Source of the DNA: Clostridiaceae bacterium
GTDB lineage: Bacteria; Bacillota; Clostridia; Oscillospirales; Acutalibacteraceae
Reading direction: 5' to 3'
Assembly: GCA_016292705.1 (NCBI GenBank)
Contig: JAEDHZ010000063.1
Span: 1-7,980 of the forward strand
DNA length: 7,980 nucleotides
Positions 1 to 6,994 of the stretch are shown in pieces. Within the stretch, counting starts at the first letter, position 1; the number at the start of each line of letters is the position of its first letter. Both the position numbers and the translations under genes were made by a program. The notes beneath the pieces are model-generated. The model saw nothing but the letters and a program-made list of their open reading frames with translations. It searched no databases and was not told where the DNA came from.

Positions 1-1839
1 CTGCTTCTCACCGATGTTGTTGAAAACGGTCTGCTTGCAAAGCTTGAAATCAGAGTTGACAAGCTCCTTGCTGATGACATTCTTCAGCAAAAGCTCGGAG
101 ATGGACTCAACTTCCTGCTCGGACAGGTTCTTCGCGGCGATTTCACATATCTCAACCTTGTCAAAATTGTTTTCGGTCTCGGCGTTCTTCCGTATTCAAG
201 CCTTTACGATGTTCTTGACGGACTTCTCATGAGCAAATATCTCACGGACAGTCAGCTTGAATCAATCGGAATCTTCATCGCATGGGTTCTTTCCGACCTC
301 ACAATTGATGTCAACCCGAAAGAAAAAGGCGACAGCGGTGTTTCATACTTCTCAACTCCCGTCATTGCGCAGGCAACAAGGGAAAACTATCGGCTGCCGA
401 CAATGATAAGCCAGGTTATGGGCGAAAATTCCCAGACCGAAAGCATTATAAGCTGGTTCTCAAAATATTCTCTTGAAAGCTCGGACATCGAAATCTATAA
501 AGCAGATTCCGAACCCAAGTTCACCGGAAAGGCAAACACTCCGGAGGGCTTCAAAGTTGAAACAACGAGCGAGATTGTTGAACGCTCGTTCCCGGGCATT
601 GATATCGGCATCCTCGGACTGTTCCCGTATAAATTCAGAATGGTCCGCCACACAGCAACCCTTTCAAATCTCGAAAAGGGCGCAACCTATTATTACAGAG
701 TCGGAAATGAGAAATACGGCTGGTGGAGCGAGACGGGAAAAATCACCACTGCCGACGGTTCAAAGGATGTCACCTTCTTCCACATGACCGACCCGCAGTC
801 GCAGAATGTCAGACAGTATGAAAGAGCGTGGGTGAATGTTCTTAAAACTGCGTTTGAAAAGTATCCCTCCTCTGCGTTCATCATTAACACCGGCGACCTT
901 GTTGACCACGGAGACAACAACCATCAGTGGCAGTATATGTTTGACACCGCATCGGAATATCTCATGAACACCTACCTCATGCCGGCAACCGGAAACCATG
1001 AGGGCAAAGGAACAAATGCCACGGCGAATTACTTCACCCTTCCGGGACTTCCCGAACAGGACACAACAACAGGTGTTTACTATTCATATACCTACAACAA
1101 TGTTCACTTTGCGGTTCTCAACTCAAACGACCTTGACGAAAAGACGAACGGTCTTTCCGAAAAGCAGATTGAATGGTTGAAAGCAGACATGAAAGCAAGC
1201 GATGCACAGTGGAAGTTTGTTGCTTTGCACAAAGCTCCGTACTCCCAGGGTTCACATTACAAGGACGATGATGTCTGCGCAATCAGAGATCAGCTTTCCG
1301 TCCTCATGCCGCAGCTTGACATTGATATGGTATTCACCGGTCACGACCATGTTTACCTGAGAACCGCTCCCCTTGTCAACAACGAAAAGTCCCCGACTGA
1401 TATCACCTATCTCCGAAAGGACGGCAATATCTATAAGACGCAGATAACTCCGGACGGCACAACCTATGTCATCACAGGCTGCGCAGGTGTAAAGAGCTAT
1501 ATCCAGAACGATGTTACCAAGACGGATAAATACTTCCCGCGCGGCGAAAAGGTGTTCTCGCTTGATTGCCCGATGTTTGCATCGGTTGAAATCAAAGACG
1601 GTGTCCTTTACTTCAACGCATACGGAGTCAATGCTGAAGGAGCGCAGGAAGTCGACCGCTTTGCAATTCAGAAAGACAAGACCCAGGGTGAGGTTGTTTC
1701 CGATTACAAAGAGGCCGAAGAGGAAGAAAAGAACGATCAGCTCAAAAACTTCTTCAAAACCTTCTTTGAATACATTGTGAAAATTCTCAAGGTTATCATC
1801 AATATCTTCAAAATTTATATTCTCAGAGTTGAACTTTGA
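1..1839 (+). CDS. Purple acid phosphatase-like metallophosphoesterase, 5'-truncated by window edge
   Basis: The frame is open from base 1 with no stop, so this is the last 612 codons of a longer gene. The first in-frame ATG (229) has no ribosome binding site and lies inside continuous coding sequence, so it is unlikely to be the start. Visible residues roughly 130-250 fit a fibronectin-like purple acid phosphatase N domain (ISWFSKYS, then ATYYYRVG). A calcineurin-type phosphoesterase domain follows, with all dimetal motifs: TDPQ (Asp264, with Gln where many relatives have His), GDLVDHG (Asp299), GNHE (Asn332, His333), LHKAPYS (His410) and GHDHVY (His448, His450). Such enzymes hydrolyse phosphomonoesters or diesters, usually outside the membrane; the substrate cannot be told. 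Before the N domain lie about 110 helical-looking residues I do not recognise. After an acidic run (EAEEEEKND) the protein ends in a hydrophobic, lysine-spaced helix. A signal peptide would be outside the window. The terminator at 1856-1890 closes the transcript. Confidence 0.9.
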   Translation: MLLTDVVENGLLAKLEIRVDKLLADDILQQKLGDGLNFLLGQVLRGDFTYLNLVKIVFGLGVLPYSSLYDVLDGLLMSKYLTDSQLESIGIFIAWVLSDLTIDVNPKEKGDSGVSYFSTPVIAQATRENYRLPTMISQVMGENSQTESIISWFSKYSLESSDIEIYKADSEPKFTGKANTPEGFKVETTSEIVERSFPGIDIGILGLFPYKFRMVRHTATLSNLEKGATYYYRVGNEKYGWWSETGKITTADGSKDVTFFHMTDPQSQNVRQYERAWVNVLKTAFEKYPSSAFIINTGDLVDHGDNNHQWQYMFDTASEYLMNTYLMPATGNHEGKGTNATANYFTLPGLPEQDTTTGVYYSYTYNNVHFAVLNSNDLDEKTNGLSEKQIEWLKADMKASDAQWKFVALHKAPYSQGSHYKDDDVCAIRDQLSVLMPQLDIDMVFTGHDHVYLRTAPLVNNEKSPTDITYLRKDGNIYKTQITPDGTTYVITGCAGVKSYIQNDVTKTDKYFPRGEKVFSLDCPMFASVEIKDGVLYFNAYGVNAEGAQEVDRFAIQKDKTQGEVVSDYKEAEEEEKNDQLKNFFKTFFEYIVKILKVIINIFKIYILRVEL

Positions 1840-1855
1840 CATAACAGTTTTTTTC

Positions 1856-1890
1856 AAGAGAGCCTCCCTTTGCGGCGGCTCTCTTTTGTT
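1856..1890 (+). terminator. Rho-independent terminator of the phosphoesterase gene
   Basis: A perfect 9-bp stem, AAGAGAGCC (1856-1864) with GGCTCTCTT (1877-1885), encloses a 12-nt loop and runs into TTTTGTT. It begins 16 nt after the TGA stop. The T-run is on the 3' side only, and the 5' flank is also T-rich, so it should work for + strand transcripts only. It separates the phosphoesterase from the exporter genes. Confidence 0.82.
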
Positions 1891-1988
1891 GACTGTCAAC
1901 TCTTACAGATGATTTTGTGCAGTGGAAATTACCGATGGTTTGTTTTAAACCGATTGTGATTTTTCCTGCTATAGAATTGCATATCCGG

Positions 1989-2020
1989 TTTACAAAAAAT
2001 TCACAATAGTTTGATATAAT
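1989..2020 (+). promoter_or_regulatory. Candidate extended -10 promoter for the exporter operon
   Basis: TGATATAAT (2012-2020) is a perfect -10 hexamer with the TG extension at the correct position. The best -35 candidate, TTTACA (1989-1994), is 20 nt away, which is longer than ideal, so the extended -10 probably carries the activity. A transcript would start near 2027, leaving about 50 nt of leader before the TTG start at 2077, with the ribosome binding site inside it. Confidence 0.6.
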
Positions 2021-2064
2021 GGCTAAAATTGGATTTTTATGCTTTCTATACAATATATTTCATC

Positions 2065-2070
2065 AGGAGG
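2065..2070 (+). promoter_or_regulatory. Ribosome binding site deciding a TTG start
   Basis: A perfect AGGAGG lies 6 nt before TTG (2077-2079). The longer in-frame alternative, TTG at 2029, has no Shine-Dalgarno, lies almost on the predicted transcription start, and would add 16 residues unlike the usual exporter N terminus. The AGGAGG would then sit inside the coding sequence. Confidence 0.8.
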
Positions 2071-2076
2071 CCAACT

Positions 2077-3819
2077 TTGAAAAAGGTACTCTCATATTTA
2101 AAACCGATAAAAGGCACTGCTGTTACGGCAATGATTCTTGTTGTTTTTGCCCAGGCGGCAACGCTTTGCCTGCCGTTGCTCATGAGCAGCATTATCAATT
2201 CCGGCATACAGACCGGAAATTTTGAAAACATAAAGCGCTACGGTCTCATTATGTCTGCCGTTGCGTTTGCCGGTCTCATCGTTTCCTCGTGCAGCAGCTA
2301 TTTTTCAAGCAAAACTTCAACCTCATACGGCAGAATACTCAGGGAAAAAATCTTCCTCAAGGTTGAGTCGCTTTCTCAAAGCGATATTGACAAAATCGGA
2401 ACGCCGTCGCTCATTACCCGCTGCACCGGAGATGTTCAGGTGATGCAGGACTTTGTTTTCCAGCTTATTGACATCATCATCTATTCCCCGATTCTTATCG
2501 TCGGCGGAACGGTTATGGCGTTCTTCCTCAACGCAAGGCTTGCCCTCATTATCTTTGCAATCATCCCCGTTATCGCCCTGATAGCTTTCATTGTTGTAAG
2601 GCTTGTTATGCCCCTTTTCAAAAAAAAGCAGAAGCTCACCGATGAGGTCAACCGCTTTATGCGTGAAAAACTCAGCGGAATCCGTGTTATCCGTGCATTC
2701 AACCGCACAAAATTTGAGGATGCGCTTTTTTCGGAAAAAAACATCCGCCTTTCCGGTCTTGTGATGAGGTTTTCAAGGATAATGGCTATACTTTTGCCAA
2801 TCTGCATTGTTCTCATCATTGCCGCATTGGATTTTCTCATCTTCTCTGCAGCAAAAAGCATTGACGCAATGACCGATGTTGTCAAAATTCAGAACTCCGT
2901 CGGTGACCTGCAGGCCTTTGTTGTCTACATGGTAATGATCGTTTTTTCCGTCTCCCTCACTGCGTCAATGTTTGTTATCATTCCGAGAGCCAATATCTCT
3001 GCAAAAAGAATCAATGAAGTTCTTGAACTTGAACCGGCAATAAAAGATCCCGAAAATACAGTTAAGATTGAAAAGGAAAACGAGGGAACGGTTGAGTTCA
3101 GGAATGTTTCGTTCGGATATTCAGATGCAGAAAGCCCCGTTCTTTCCGATATTTCCTTCACTGCCGAAAAAAACAAGGTCACTGCAATAATCGGAGCCAC
3201 CGGCAGCGGAAAAACAACGCTTGTAAATCTCATCGCCCGTTTTTATGATGTTAGTGACGGACAAGTTCTTTTTGACGGCGTTGATGTGCGTTCAATCAAG
3301 CAAAGCGAGCTGCACAAAAGGCTCGGCCTTGTTCCGCAGAAGAACTTCCTTTTCAGCGGAAGCATCAGGGAAAATCTTCTTTACGGCAATGAGAACGCAA
3401 CAGACGAACGCCTTGAGCTTGCGCTGGATATCGCCCAGTGCGGCTTTGTCCGAGAGCTTGAAAACGGAATTGAAAGCCGGATAAGCCAGAACGCAACCAA
3501 CCTTTCCGGCGGACAAAAGCAGCGCATTTCCATTGCCCGTGCTCTTGTCAGAGACGCCGAGGTCTATATTTTTGACGACAGCTTTTCCGCCCTTGATTTC
3601 ATGACCGACGCAAAGCTGCGCAAAGCGTTGCGTGAAAAGCTTTCTGCAACGGTAATCATTGTTGCGCAAAGAGTAGGAACAATCCTTGACGCAGACAAAA
3701 TTGTTGTTCTTGATGAGGGAAAGGTTGCCGGAATCGGAACACACAAGGAGCTTTGCTCCTCCTGCGAAATATATCGGGAGATTGTCCGGTCTCAGCTTAA
3801 CGAGGAGGCGCTGGTATGA
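2077..3819 (+). CDS. ABC exporter half-transporter with degenerate ATP site (subunit A)
   Basis: A 580-residue type IV (type I exporter fold) ABC half-transporter. Six hydrophobic segments lie at about 14-37, 56-75, 130-150, 155-178, 236-258 and 280-302. The nucleotide-binding domain has an A-loop Tyr348, Walker A GATGSGKTT (373-381), Q-loop Gln421, a canonical LSGGQ signature (476-480) and Walker B VYIFDD (Asp500). The catalytic Glu position is Asp501, and the H-loop His is Gln531 (VAQRVGT). Its own Walker/H-loop side is therefore expected to be poorly hydrolytic, while its intact signature can serve the partner's site. This matches the degenerate half of TM287/288- or BmrCD-type heterodimers. 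The TTG start was chosen for the AGGAGG at 2065. The stop overlaps the next gene by 4 nt (ATGA), suggesting translational coupling and equal dosage. The substrate is unknown: drug, lipid or peptide are all possible. Confidence 0.93.
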   Translation: MKKVLSYLKPIKGTAVTAMILVVFAQAATLCLPLLMSSIINSGIQTGNFENIKRYGLIMSAVAFAGLIVSSCSSYFSSKTSTSYGRILREKIFLKVESLSQSDIDKIGTPSLITRCTGDVQVMQDFVFQLIDIIIYSPILIVGGTVMAFFLNARLALIIFAIIPVIALIAFIVVRLVMPLFKKKQKLTDEVNRFMREKLSGIRVIRAFNRTKFEDALFSEKNIRLSGLVMRFSRIMAILLPICIVLIIAALDFLIFSAAKSIDAMTDVVKIQNSVGDLQAFVVYMVMIVFSVSLTASMFVIIPRANISAKRINEVLELEPAIKDPENTVKIEKENEGTVEFRNVSFGYSDAESPVLSDISFTAEKNKVTAIIGATGSGKTTLVNLIARFYDVSDGQVLFDGVDVRSIKQSELHKRLGLVPQKNFLFSGSIRENLLYGNENATDERLELALDIAQCGFVRELENGIESRISQNATNLSGGQKQRISIARALVRDAEVYIFDDSFSALDFMTDAKLRKALREKLSATVIIVAQRVGTILDADKIVVLDEGKVAGIGTHKELCSSCEIYREIVRSQLNEEALV

Positions 3820-5669
3820 AAAAGGAAAACACCGCGCTGAAAGAGCGTGAACCCGAAAAGTTTGAAAAATACGCCGCATACCGTGAAAGCGAAAAAACCG
3901 AAGCGCAAAAACCCCAGGATTTCCGGAAAACGGCAGGCAAACTGTTGTCCCTGCTCAAGGGAAACCGACTGCGTGTTGCTCTTGTTCTTGTTTTCGCTGT
4001 CGGCTCTTCCGTCCTGGGTGTTATCGGCCCTCAGTACCTGAAAGGAATTATCGACCTGATAAGCGAACAGGTGAAAATCAAGCTCCAGACCGGAAGCATT
4101 GATTTTTCCGCAATTGGCGGTATACTCAGGAATGTTGCAGTCATCTTTGCCCTTTATGCACTCTGCCTTTTCGTTATCAACTTCGTGATGGCAAAGGTCA
4201 CGCAGGATGTTATCACCACCCTGCGCAACAAAGTCAACCTCAGGATATCCGAACTTCCGCTGAGCTTTTTCGATTCTCACAGCAAAGGCGATTTGCTCTC
4301 CCGTGTGACGAACGACATCGACAACATCAACAACACTTTCCAGAATAACATTATTCAGATTACAACCTCTCTTGTGACCTTTTTCGGCGTGCTGATTGTC
4401 ATGCTGCTTGAAAGTCCGGCAATGACGGCGGCAACGCTCATTCCGATTCCGCTCGGCGGTCTTGCCGCAAGCTTCATCCTCAGCCGTTCAAAAAAATATT
4501 TCCGCAAGCAGTGGAAACAAACGGGAAACATCAACGGCCACATTGAGGAAATGTTCACAGGTCACCAGATTGTCAAAATCTTTTCCCGTGAAAAGAACGC
4601 TGTTGAGGAGTTCAGGCAAATCAACAACGAGCTTTATTCCGCCAGCCGCAAAGCCCAGTTCTTTTCAAGTGTAATACACCCGGTTGTCGGCTTTGCAAAA
4701 AACATCGGTTATGTGTTTATTTGCGTAATTGCAGGGTACTTTATAATTAACGAAACCATGACAATCGGAACAATCACCGCCTTCATGGTCTACTCCAATA
4801 TGTTCATGCAGCCGCTTGTTGATGTCAGCAGAATACTCAATACTCTTCAGTCATCGCTTGCCTGCGCTGAGCGTGTTTTTGAAATCATTGAAGCCGAACC
4901 GGAAGTTCCGGACACCGTCCGGGCGGAAATTGAGCACGCACAGGGCTTTGTTGATTTTGAAAATGTCTCCTTTTCATATACGGACGGACAGCCGCTTTTT
5001 GAAAACTTCAGTCTTTCGGTAAAGCCCGGTCAGCTCATCGCAATAGTCGGCCCGACCGGAGCAGGAAAAACAACACTCGTCAATCTTCTCATGCGCTTTT
5101 ATGAGATTAAAAGCGGCAGCATCAGAATTGACAAAACCGACATCAGAGACCTTTCAAGGGAAAACCTGCGCAACATCTTCGGAATGGTGCTCCAGGACAC
5201 ATGGCTGAAAAAGGCAACGATCCGTGAAAACATCAGATACGGAAACGAAAATGCAACCGAAGAAGAATTTCTGAACGCCGTCAAAGCGGCAAGGGTTGAT
5301 TCCTTTGTTTCAACATTGCCGGACGGCTTTGATACCGAGCTTGACGAGGACGGTTCAAACCTTTCGGCAGGTCAGAAGCAGCTGTTGACAATTGCCCGTG
5401 CAATTCTTGCCGACCCGGAAATCCTCATTCTTGACGAGGCAACAAGCTGCGTTGACACCCGCACCGAGGTTCAGATTCAGGACGCAATGAAAAACCTTAT
5501 GCAGGGACGGACAAACTTTGTCATTGCCCACCGCCTTTCAACAATCCGTGAGGCAGACAGCATTCTTGTCATCAATGAGGGCAGAATTGTTGAGCAGGGA
5601 ACCCACGAAAGCCTGCTTGACAAAAACGGTTTTTACGCAGAACTTTATAATTCTCAATTCAGCAGCTGA
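3816..5669 (+). CDS. ABC exporter half-transporter with catalytic Walker B and altered signature (subunit B)
   Basis: A 617-residue ABC exporter half, the partner of the overlapping upstream gene. AGGAGG (3803-3808) lies 7 nt before the ATG. A charged, Glu/Lys-rich N-terminal extension of about 45 residues precedes six hydrophobic segments at about 53-75, 105-126, 178-199, 204-223, 290-311 and 318-335. The nucleotide-binding domain has Walker A GPTGAGKTT (412-420), Q-loop Gln460, Walker B ILILDE (Asp540, Glu541) and H-loop His572 (IAHRLST), all canonical. The signature is LSAGQ (516-520), with Ala replacing the first Gly. In a heterodimer this altered signature would face subunit A's defective Walker site, giving one degenerate site. 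Subunit B's Walker A/B with subunit A's LSGGQ would form the working site. The linkage, overlap and complementary defects make a heterodimer much more likely than two homodimers. The transported substrate cannot be read from the sequence. Confidence 0.94.
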   Translation: MKKENTALKEREPEKFEKYAAYRESEKTEAQKPQDFRKTAGKLLSLLKGNRLRVALVLVFAVGSSVLGVIGPQYLKGIIDLISEQVKIKLQTGSIDFSAIGGILRNVAVIFALYALCLFVINFVMAKVTQDVITTLRNKVNLRISELPLSFFDSHSKGDLLSRVTNDIDNINNTFQNNIIQITTSLVTFFGVLIVMLLESPAMTAATLIPIPLGGLAASFILSRSKKYFRKQWKQTGNINGHIEEMFTGHQIVKIFSREKNAVEEFRQINNELYSASRKAQFFSSVIHPVVGFAKNIGYVFICVIAGYFIINETMTIGTITAFMVYSNMFMQPLVDVSRILNTLQSSLACAERVFEIIEAEPEVPDTVRAEIEHAQGFVDFENVSFSYTDGQPLFENFSLSVKPGQLIAIVGPTGAGKTTLVNLLMRFYEIKSGSIRIDKTDIRDLSRENLRNIFGMVLQDTWLKKATIRENIRYGNENATEEEFLNAVKAARVDSFVSTLPDGFDTELDEDGSNLSAGQKQLLTIARAILADPEILILDEATSCVDTRTEVQIQDAMKNLMQGRTNFVIAHRLSTIREADSILVINEGRIVEQGTHESLLDKNGFYAELYNSQFSS

Positions 5670-5701
5670 GATATCTTCGTCTCGGAAACGGGGAACAGGA
5701 A

Positions 5702-6961
5702 ATGAAGCTTATCAAATTGAAAAACGGCCTTACGCTTTTCCTTGAAAAGAAAAGCGACCTGCGTTCGGCAACTGTCGGCGTCTGGGTTGCCTCCGGTTCA
5801 AGGGATGAGAACAAAAACAACAACGGAATTTCTCATTTCATTGAGCACATCGTTTTCAAAGGCTCAAAAAAGCGCACCGCCTTTGAAATTGCGCAAGGTA
5901 TGGATTGCCTCGGCGCAGCAGTGAATGCTTACACAACAAAGGAGTTCACTTTCTTCTATACCCGTGCGCTTGATTACCACATTGAGGAAGCTGCCGACAT
6001 TCTTTTTGATATGGTCTGCAATCCCCGACTTGATGAAAACGATATTGAAACGGAAAAGGGCGTTATCCTTGAGGAGATTGCAATGTGCGAGGATGACCCG
6101 GCAGATGTCTGCTATGAAAAGAACGAAAGTGCGCTCTTCTCCGGCTGCAGCCTTTCGCTCGAAATTCTCGGAACACCGGAAAGCGTCAAAAGAATCAAAA
6201 GGGAAACCTTTGTTGAACAAATGAAGAAGTTCTATGTTCCGGAGCGCACGGTAATAGGCATCGGCGGAAGCTTTGACGAAGAAAAAATGGTCAATAAGGT
6301 CAGAGAGTATTTTGCGCCGCTCAAAAACACGGGCAATCCGCTATCCTTTGAAAATCTGCCGTTTTCAAGAACAGTTACGCTCGAAAAGCGACCGTTTGAA
6401 CAGACGCACCTCATGCTTTCCTTCCCCGGAATACCGCTTGAGCACAAAGACCTTTTTCCGCTGCAGCTTTGTATGTTCATTCTCGGAACGGGCAATTCTT
6501 CAAGGCTCAATCAGCGAATCCGTGAGCAGCTCGGTCTGGTATACAGCGTTGACAGCTTTCTTGCACGCTACAACGGCGGAGGCTATATCGCCGTTTCAAT
6601 GAGCCTTTCGCCCTCAAAACAAAAAAAGGCTCTTGAGGAAACCTGCCGGATTCTGCGCTCGTTCCCGGAAAGCATCAGCGAGAAGGAGCTTTCCGTTGCA
6701 AAGGAAAAGCTCATCTCAAGCCTCATCATGAGCCGTGAGCAGCCCCATTCAAAGCTCAGCTCTATCGGTCAGGGACTTCTGCTGCTTTCAAAATTTGTTG
6801 ACGATGATGAAATAATTGAACGCATAAAGGCTGTAACACCCGAACAGTTGAAGAGTGTTGCCAAAGGCTATCTTGACCTTGGAAAAGCCTCGTTCACCGC
6901 CGTCGGAAAGGTACTCAGAAAATCGGAGTATGAAAATATAATAAACTTAACAGATGAATAA
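5702..6961 (+). CDS. M16 family zinc peptidase (insulinase/processing peptidase type)
   Basis: A 419-residue protein, the usual length for single-chain bacterial M16B peptidases related to the mitochondrial processing peptidase and Bacillus MlpA (YmxG). The inverted zinc motif HFIEH places His45 and His49 as metal ligands and Glu48 as the catalytic base. The third ligand is in VILEEI (Glu124/125), at the expected spacing. The second M16 half (about 170-350) carries the RIREQLGLVYSV segment (about 272-283), typical of the substrate-binding Arg/Tyr motif. There is no signal peptide or membrane segment, so it is probably cytoplasmic. It should cleave peptides or small unfolded proteins. It starts 32 nt after the exporter gene with no terminator between, so co-transcription is likely. 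The Shine-Dalgarno is weak (GGGG at 5690-5693, 8 nt from the ATG). Because catalytic and Arg/Tyr motifs are both in one chain, it could act as a homodimer without an inactive partner. Confidence 0.93.
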   Translation: MKLIKLKNGLTLFLEKKSDLRSATVGVWVASGSRDENKNNNGISHFIEHIVFKGSKKRTAFEIAQGMDCLGAAVNAYTTKEFTFFYTRALDYHIEEAADILFDMVCNPRLDENDIETEKGVILEEIAMCEDDPADVCYEKNESALFSGCSLSLEILGTPESVKRIKRETFVEQMKKFYVPERTVIGIGGSFDEEKMVNKVREYFAPLKNTGNPLSFENLPFSRTVTLEKRPFEQTHLMLSFPGIPLEHKDLFPLQLCMFILGTGNSSRLNQRIREQLGLVYSVDSFLARYNGGGYIAVSMSLSPSKQKKALEETCRILRSFPESISEKELSVAKEKLISSLIMSREQPHSKLSSIGQGLLLLSKFVDDDEIIERIKAVTPEQLKSVAKGYLDLGKASFTAVGKVLRKSEYENIINLTDE

Positions 6962-6994
6962 AGCATAATATTCACAGAGGAGATGCAAAGGAAA

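Larger units (their letters stand above)
1891..2076. other. Intergenic region upstream of the ABC exporter genes
   Basis: This AT-rich stretch carries no supportable gene. It holds a candidate promoter (2012-2020) and a weaker second -10-like hexamer (TGCTATAGA, 1967-1975). It also has small inverted repeats: GTTGAC-T-GTCAAC at 1888-1900 (straddling its left edge) and GGTTT-GTTTT-AAACC at 1937-1951. The latter overlaps a direct repeat of ACCGAT (1931, 1949). Such repeats could be operators, but they are too short to call. No regulator gene is visible in the window. Confidence 0.5.

Noticed and set aside
229..1839. Phosphoesterase starting at ATG 229
   Set aside because: The same frame is open and coding-like back to base 1, and there is no ribosome binding site before 229, so it is an internal Met.
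1252..1899. 215-residue minus-strand frame
   Set aside because: It is antisense to the conserved phosphoesterase core and passes through the terminator; it is a shadow of the + strand codon pattern.
1909..1959. 16-residue leader-peptide-like frame in the intergenic region
   Set aside because: No Shine-Dalgarno, upstream of the better promoter, and no attenuator-like hairpin follows.
1935..2009. 24-residue frame in the intergenic region, considered as a peptide precursor for the exporter
   Set aside because: No ribosome site, it lies upstream of the extended -10 promoter, and it has no leader or core features such as a GG cleavage site.
2019..2225. 68-residue frame starting with ATG inside the -10 region
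   Set aside because: It overlaps the promoter and the exporter gene in another frame, and its start lies upstream of the expected transcription start with no ribosome site.
3292..4280. Two long minus-strand frames (195 and 162 residues) across the exporter gene junction
   Set aside because: Both are antisense to well-conserved ABC domains with no ribosome sites or recognisable domains.
6983..6994. ATG 6983 as the proB start
   Set aside because: The GAGGAG directly abuts this ATG with zero spacing, and family members usually begin only a few residues before the VVKVGTS strand, which suits ATG 6995.
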